From assembly GCA_002085285.1 (NCBI GenBank), contig NATK01000043.1, positions 1 to 9,130 of the forward strand: a stretch of 9,130 nucleotides of DNA, given 5' to 3'. The notes under the pieces are model-generated. The model was not told the DNA's origin and did not search any database. It saw only the letters and a program-made list of their open reading frames with translations. This DNA comes from Candidatus Latescibacteria bacterium 4484_7. Its GTDB lineage: Bacteria; Krumholzibacteriota; Krumholzibacteriia; Krumholzibacteriales; Krumholzibacteriaceae. Each line of letters opens with the position of its first letter. Position 1 is the first letter of the stretch. Shown one piece after another: positions 6,039 to 9,130 of the stretch. Position numbers and translations under genes: made by a program.

Positions 6039-6638
6039 ATGAGTTTGAATCTTCCGTTACTCCAGGCTCTTATAGAGAATTTCAAGAAACTGCCTGGAGT
6101 AGGCGAAAAAACGGCACGCAGAATGACTTTCTCTGTCCTTGAGATGGATAAGGGGGAGGTTGAGGAGTTTGCCGAAGCGCTATTGCAGGTTAAAAGAAGA
6201 ATTGGATTTTGCAACAGATGCGGAAACCTCGCAGAAGGGGACCTTTGTCCCATCTGTCAGGACCCCACAAGGACAGACGAAATCATATGCGTCGTTGAGC
6301 GGCCCTCCGACGTTTTTATTTTCGAGGAATCGGGAGGTTTCAGGGGCCGCTATCATGTTCTGCATGGGGTTATATCACCCCTCGATAATGTGGGGCCGGA
6401 AGATATAAATCTTGGAAGCCTCGAGAAGAGAGTGGAAGAAGGAAAGGTAAGAGAGGTGATAATAGCAACGAATCCAAGCATCGAGGGTGATACGACATCG
6501 CTCTATATCGCGAGGATTCTCAAGCCTTACGACGTCAAGGTGACGAGGCTCGCGAGAGGGATTCCGATCGGAACGTCGCTTGAATACATAGACGGAGAAA
6601 CATTGTCCAGGGCGATCGATAGGAGGGAACCTATATAG
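6039..6638 (+). CDS. recR: Recombination mediator protein RecR
   Basis: RecR works with RecO (and RecF) to load RecA onto single-stranded DNA at gaps. The 199-residue product has the family's usual length and order. A helix-hairpin-helix (NFKKLPGVGEKTARRMTF, about 14-31) is followed by a C4 zinc finger with Cys58, 61, 70 and 73 (CNRCGNLAEGDLCPIC). A Toprim domain then runs from IICVVERPSDV (82-92) through HVLHGVISPLDNVGPEDI to ATNPSIEGDTTS (143-154). The C-terminal segment TRLARGIPIGTSLEYIDGETL (169-189) holds the Walker-like conserved loop. AAGGAG at 6025-6030 lies 8 nt before ATG 6039. The 87-bp gap after ybaB holds only that site and a short palindrome, so recR is probably in the dnaX operon. 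Confidence 0.97.
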   Translation: MSLNLPLLQALIENFKKLPGVGEKTARRMTFSVLEMDKGEVEEFAEALLQVKRRIGFCNRCGNLAEGDLCPICQDPTRTDEIICVVERPSDVFIFEESGGFRGRYHVLHGVISPLDNVGPEDINLGSLEKRVEEGKVREVIIATNPSIEGDTTSLYIARILKPYDVKVTRLARGIPIGTSLEYIDGETLSRAIDRREPI

Positions 6639-6657
6639 ATCATCGTAGATGAAGAAA

Positions 6658-6679
6658 TTTTCGTTTAGACGGGTTTTTT
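6658..6679 (+). terminator. Weak candidate terminator after recR
   Basis: A small hairpin CGT-TTAG-ACG (6662-6671), extended by two G·U pairs, is followed by a run of six T (6674-6679). The T-run is what an intrinsic terminator needs, but the stem has only three Watson-Crick pairs, so its strength is doubtful. If real, it separates the dnaX-ybaB-recR transcript from mglBA. Confidence 0.25.
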
Positions 6680-6747
6680 GGAACCAAAATAGCATGGATG
6701 ATCTTAGAGGGTAAATTGAAGGGTTCTTTTTATAAGAGAGTAAGGCC

Positions 6748-7251
6748 ATGGTAAGAACAAATTGGAAGGTATTCGAAGAAGATTACTGGGCGATCAATAC
6801 TACGATGAAGGAGCTTCTTGGCAACTCCAATTCGACGAGTGTGCTTCTTCTCGACAAGACGGGCCAGCTCATCTCGAGCGTCGGGGAGGAGCCCGAGTTC
6901 GACATGCACAGCTTTGCTTCGCTGTGTGCAGCGGACTTCGAAGCGAATGCCCAGCTCGCTCAACTGATCGGGGAAAAGGATTTTTCCACTCTATACCATC
7001 AGGGCAGCAACGAGAGTATGTATCTCGCCAGGGTGGAGCAGAACATTATCCTCGTTGTTCTCTTCGACAAGAGGACGACTCTGGGACTCGTGCGTTTGAG
7101 GGTCAAAAAGGCCGTGGACAATCTCAATGTCGTGATCAGAAGACTCTACGACAAGCTGGAGTATGAGAACGAAGAGCTGACAGAATCGGAGTTTGACGAG
7201 GAGTTCGCGGCCGAGGCTGAGATGGAGATCGACAGCCTGTTTTCTGATTAG
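6748..7251 (+). CDS. mglB: Roadblock/LC7-domain protein, MglB-like
   Basis: MglB is the GTPase-activating partner of MglA: a dimer of roadblock folds binds one MglA and sets the inactive pole of the cell. The 167-residue product has a roadblock-type domain at about residues 13-125. This begins with helix VFEEDYWAINTTMKELLGNSNSTSVLLLDKTGQLIS and ends with the strand-helix NIILVVLFDKRTTLGLVRLRVKKAVDNL. It lies immediately before mglA (12 nt between stop and start), the usual mglB-mglA order. The remaining tail, about 137-167, is very acidic: 14 Asp/Glu in 31 residues. Such a tail is longer than the roadblock fold needs, and its role is unknown. The start is the best in-frame ATG with the weak site AAGG upstream. 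Identity rests on fold and on the neighbouring mglA; the sequence alone would justify only 'roadblock protein'. Confidence 0.85.
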   Translation: MVRTNWKVFEEDYWAINTTMKELLGNSNSTSVLLLDKTGQLISSVGEEPEFDMHSFASLCAADFEANAQLAQLIGEKDFSTLYHQGSNESMYLARVEQNIILVVLFDKRTTLGLVRLRVKKAVDNLNVVIRRLYDKLEYENEELTESEFDEEFAAEAEMEIDSLFSD

Positions 7252-7255
7252 GAGG
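7251..7255 (+). promoter_or_regulatory. Strong ribosome-binding site selecting a TTG start for mglA
   Basis: GGAGG at 7251-7255, overlapping the mglB stop codon, lies 8 nt before TTG 7264. The TTG is needed to keep the invariant MglA N-terminus (MSxINYSSREIN), and no ATG lies near enough. The overlap with the mglB stop suggests translational coupling of the pair. Confidence 0.8.
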
Positions 7256-7263
7256 GGCTCAAG

Positions 7264-7842
7264 TTGTCGCTGATCAATTATTCATCGAGAGAGATCAATG
7301 TCAAAATCGTTTACTACGGCCCGGGCCTTTGCGGCAAGACCACGAACATTCAATACATCTATGAGAAGGTTTCGCCCGATACAAAGGGGAAGCTCATAAC
7401 GCTCGCCACGGAGATGGATAGGACTCTATTCTTTGACTTTTTGCCTCTCGAACTCGGTAAGGTAAAGGGGTTCAGGACGAGATTTCATCTGTACACCGTC
7501 CCGGGGCAGGTTTACTACGACGCCTCTAGAAAACTGATCCTTCGCGGTGTCGACGGGATCGTATTCGTAGCCGATTCGCAGCAGAGCAGGTACGATGCGA
7601 ATATCGAAAGCCTCTATAACCTGCACGAAAACCTTGCCGAGTACAATCTCAACCTCGACGAGATCCCGTTCGCCATTCAGTACAACAAACGTGACCTTCC
7701 CGAAATCATCTCGGTCGAAGACCTCGAACAGGAGCTTAATCCCAAGAAGTTTCCCTCGTTCGAGGCGGTGGCGATCAAGGGAACGGGCGTGTTCGATACT
7801 CTCAAGGCTGTCGCGAAATCAGTGCTGAGAAATCTTTCCTGA
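7264..7842 (+). CDS. mglA: MglA, Ras-like polarity GTPase
   Basis: MglA is a small GTPase that, in its GTP form, gathers at the leading cell pole and controls type IV pili and gliding machines. The 192 residues align by eye with Myxococcus MglA almost throughout: SLINYSSREINVKIVYYGP at the start, Walker A GPGLCGKT (19-26), TLFFDFLPLELG, HLYTVPGQ, and the base-recognition motif NKRD (141-144). The residues shown to matter in Myxococcus sit at the same numbers: Gly21 and Thr26 in the P-loop, Arg53 in switch I (the intrinsic arginine finger) and Gln82 of PGQ in switch II. The enzyme therefore looks fully active. The translation start is TTG. It follows mglB at 12 nt. No motility-engine genes are seen nearby, apart from the pilin-like gene about 5 kb upstream. 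Confidence 0.96.
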   Translation: MSLINYSSREINVKIVYYGPGLCGKTTNIQYIYEKVSPDTKGKLITLATEMDRTLFFDFLPLELGKVKGFRTRFHLYTVPGQVYYDASRKLILRGVDGIVFVADSQQSRYDANIESLYNLHENLAEYNLNLDEIPFAIQYNKRDLPEIISVEDLEQELNPKKFPSFEAVAIKGTGVFDTLKAVAKSVLRNLS

Positions 7843-7920
7843 GCAAGTTTTCCAATTACGGGTTCTATTTTCAACGTCGTACTTTTATTATTCTTGCCAT
7901 ATGCATGCATTGAAGGTTAT

Positions 7921-7940
7921 CCTCTACGATCACGGAGAGG
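7921..7940 (+). promoter_or_regulatory. Hairpin enclosing the pgpA ribosome-binding site
   Basis: CCTCT (7921-7925) pairs with AGAGG (7936-7940). After an A·G mismatch, CG/CG extends the stem (7927-7928 with 7933-7934), leaving an ATCA loop. The 3' arm is the ribosome-binding site GGAGAGG of pgpA, which ends 6 nt before its start. Folding would hide the site, so translation of pgpA could depend on unfolding. The pairing is seen; regulation is inferred. Confidence 0.45.
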
Positions 7941-7946
7941 TGAAAA

Positions 7947-8396
7947 ATGCGTCGCATAGTCGTTCTAATAGGATCGTTCTTCTATACAGGGTTTTTCCCG
8001 GTGGCTCCGGCTACATTCGCGAGCTTTTTATGGCTCCTTGCATACCTATTCATTCCACACTTTTCCTGGCTCGTAACCCCATATTCTCTCGTTGTCACCT
8101 TGCCGCTTGCCGTCTTTACGGCTAATGAGATGGAAAAATATTACGGGCACGATGCTCACGAGATTGTCATAGACGAGGTCGTGGGCATGCAGATCACGCT
8201 GCTATTGGTCAGGCCTGATATTACAACGGCTCTGATAGGTTTTGTCCTGTTCAGGGTTTTCGATATAGCAAAGCCGTTCCCCGTGGGCCTTTCACAGAAA
8301 CTTCGGGGAGGATACGGGGTCGTCATAGACGATTTTCTGGCTGGTGTTTATTCACGCGTCGTTTTGTTTTTGATCGTTAAATTTATTGTCAAATAG
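7947..8396 (+). CDS. pgpA: Phosphatidylglycerophosphatase A
   Basis: PgpA is an inner-membrane phosphatase that removes the phosphate from phosphatidylglycerol-3-phosphate, the last step to phosphatidylglycerol. The 149-residue product is highly hydrophobic with about four membrane segments. It carries the family's conserved polar motifs between them: GSFFYTGFFPVAPATFAS (9-26), the acidic cluster GHDAHEIVIDEVVG (67-80), FRVFDIAKPFPV (102-113), and GGYGVVIDDFLAGVYS (121-136). These resemble the metal- and phosphate-binding residues of E. coli PgpA. The length is near the usual 150-170. The GGAGAGG ribosome site lies in a hairpin (7921-7940). The next gene is cinA, 81 bp on, a pairing seen in other bacteria. 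The 104-bp gap before it holds no clear terminator for mglBA, so it may belong to the same transcript. Confidence 0.93.
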   Translation: MRRIVVLIGSFFYTGFFPVAPATFASFLWLLAYLFIPHFSWLVTPYSLVVTLPLAVFTANEMEKYYGHDAHEIVIDEVVGMQITLLLVRPDITTALIGFVLFRVFDIAKPFPVGLSQKLRGGYGVVIDDFLAGVYSRVVLFLIVKFIVK

Positions 8397-8425
8397 ACTG
8401 TACGATTAGTCTCTGTAGATGCAAG

Positions 8426-8445
8426 AAGGAAACTTGGGTTTCTTT
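8426..8445 (+). terminator. Hairpin between pgpA and cinA
   Basis: AAGGAAAC (8426-8433) pairs with GTTTCTTT (8438-8445), 8 bp including one G·U, closing a TTGG loop. The 3' arm is T-rich but the sequence after it is not a T-run, so termination would be inefficient. It may simply shape the leader of cinA. Confidence 0.3.
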
Positions 8446-8477
8446 GTCGTTGTGTCGGCTGATGCAGGTGGTGGTCA

Positions 8478-9130
8478 ATGATGAAAGGCGGTGTCGAGGT
8501 GATAGCCGTCGGCGACGAGCTTCTCGAGGGGAAGTTTGTCGAGAGCAACACGAGCTTTATCTCGGCGAGACTTTCTCGGGCGGGCGTTAGACCTCGGCGA
8601 ATCGAGATACTTCCTGACGATAAAGAGATTCTTTCCGTCGAATTCAGGGCGGCGGCCGAAAGAAGCAAATACCTGATCGTGACAGGGGGCTTGGGGCCGA
8701 CTGTGGACGATGTGACGAAGGAATCCCTTATCGAAGCATTCGGGCTCGATGTCGAGACACGCCCGGAGATTACCGCTGAGATAGTGAAGAGATTGAAACG
8801 GGTGGGCAGAAAGATGCCCGGGTCTTATGGTGAGCAAGCTGTAGTGCCTGTGGGCAGCGTCGTGTTGCCGAACAGGATCGGGCTTGCGGTGGGATTGAGG
8901 GTGGATCTGGATGATTTTCACATTTTCCTTCTGCCCGGTGTCCCGGCCGAGATGAAACAGATGTTCGAAGATAGTGTTCTGCCGGCCATTGCCGGTGGAC
9001 CCGGGAGCAGAACGGTCAGAGTTAGAACAATGGGAATGACGGAGACAGAGCTCGAGGAGAGGTTGAAAGAGGCTGTTCCCAGAGAGGCATTTGATGATCT
9101 ATCGATCATTTCATCTCCGAGATCTGTTGA
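8478..9130 (+). CDS. cinA: CinA-family protein, N-terminal part (3' truncated by window end)
   Basis: The frame opens at ATG 8478 (a second ATG follows at 8481) and runs off the window after 217 codons. The N-terminal MoaB/MogA-like domain is clear: EVIAVGDELLEGKFVESN (7-24), TGGLGPTVDDVT (69-80), and LLPGVPAEMKQMF (151-163). TMGMTETELEERL (184-196) begins the following KH-type domain of CinA. CinA proteins are nicotinamide-mononucleotide deamidases and/or ADP-ribose pyrophosphatases in pyridine-nucleotide salvage; the deamidase part is C-terminal and lies outside the window, so which activities this copy has cannot be said. The ribosome site AGGTGG is at 8466-8471. In many bacteria recA follows cinA, which predicts recA to the right. 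Confidence 0.93.
   Translation, partial: MMKGGVEVIAVGDELLEGKFVESNTSFISARLSRAGVRPRRIEILPDDKEILSVEFRAAAERSKYLIVTGGLGPTVDDVTKESLIEAFGLDVETRPEITAEIVKRLKRVGRKMPGSYGEQAVVPVGSVVLPNRIGLAVGLRVDLDDFHIFLLPGVPAEMKQMFEDSVLPAIAGGPGSRTVRVRTMGMTETELEERLKEAVPREAFDDLSIISSPRSV

Noticed and set aside
6731..6736. TATAAG as a -10 box for mglBA
   Set aside because: No acceptable -35 box lies 16-18 bp upstream; TTGAAG at 6716 is too close.

Overview
The window is a densely packed bacterial chromosome segment of roughly even base composition, with every recognisable gene on the + strand. The contents are mostly conserved housekeeping genes, but the combination points away from the standard model groups. It has a long, Alu-containing SRP RNA (usual in Firmicutes and Thermotogae, absent from most Proteobacteria). 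It also has a lipoprotein and a PilX-like minor pilin (surface and type IV pilus features), and an MglA/MglB polarity pair (known from myxobacteria, Thermus and several FCB-type and candidate phyla). My inference is a diderm bacterium outside the Proteobacteria, possibly an uncultivated FCB-like phylum. This taxonomic placement is tentative.

Layout. (1) 1-2349: the 3' end of a probably secreted protein, a PilX/DUF4900-type pilin-like protein, an intergenic hairpin, and a predicted outer-surface lipoprotein of unknown function. (2) 2358-3666: tadA (tRNA adenosine deaminase), then an RNA cluster of tRNA-Ser(GGA), tRNA-Ser(CGA), tRNA-Ala(CGC) and the large SRP RNA. Only 11 nt separate the last tRNA from the SRP RNA. 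(3) 3766-6638: dnaX, ybaB/ebfC and recR, the classical replication/recombination block; dnaX and ybaB overlap by 4 bp. (4) 6748-7842: mglB and mglA, a Roadblock/LC7 protein and its Ras-like GTPase, which control cell polarity and motility in the systems where they have been studied. (5) 7947-9130: pgpA (phosphatidylglycerophosphatase A) and the start of cinA, which is cut by the window end.

How they fit together. tadA - SRP RNA - dnaX - ybaB - recR follows the gene order known from Bacillus subtilis (tadA/yaaJ - scr - dnaX - yaaK - recR), here with a tRNA cluster inserted and with mglBA following recR. The stable RNAs probably come from one precursor that may read on into dnaX, since no convincing terminator is seen between them. 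The polarity pair could act on type IV pili, and a pilus-like protein is encoded about 5 kb upstream, but nothing in the sequence links them directly.

No gap of more than 300 bases lacks a gene: the long stretch without protein genes (2844-3765) is filled by the three tRNAs and the SRP RNA. I found no CRISPR array, insertion sequence, phage gene, or defence or toxin system. The most useful items for a second look are the tRNA-SRP junction, the hairpin that covers the pgpA ribosome-binding site, the recR-mglBA arrangement with a long acidic MglB tail, and the unrecognised lipoprotein.
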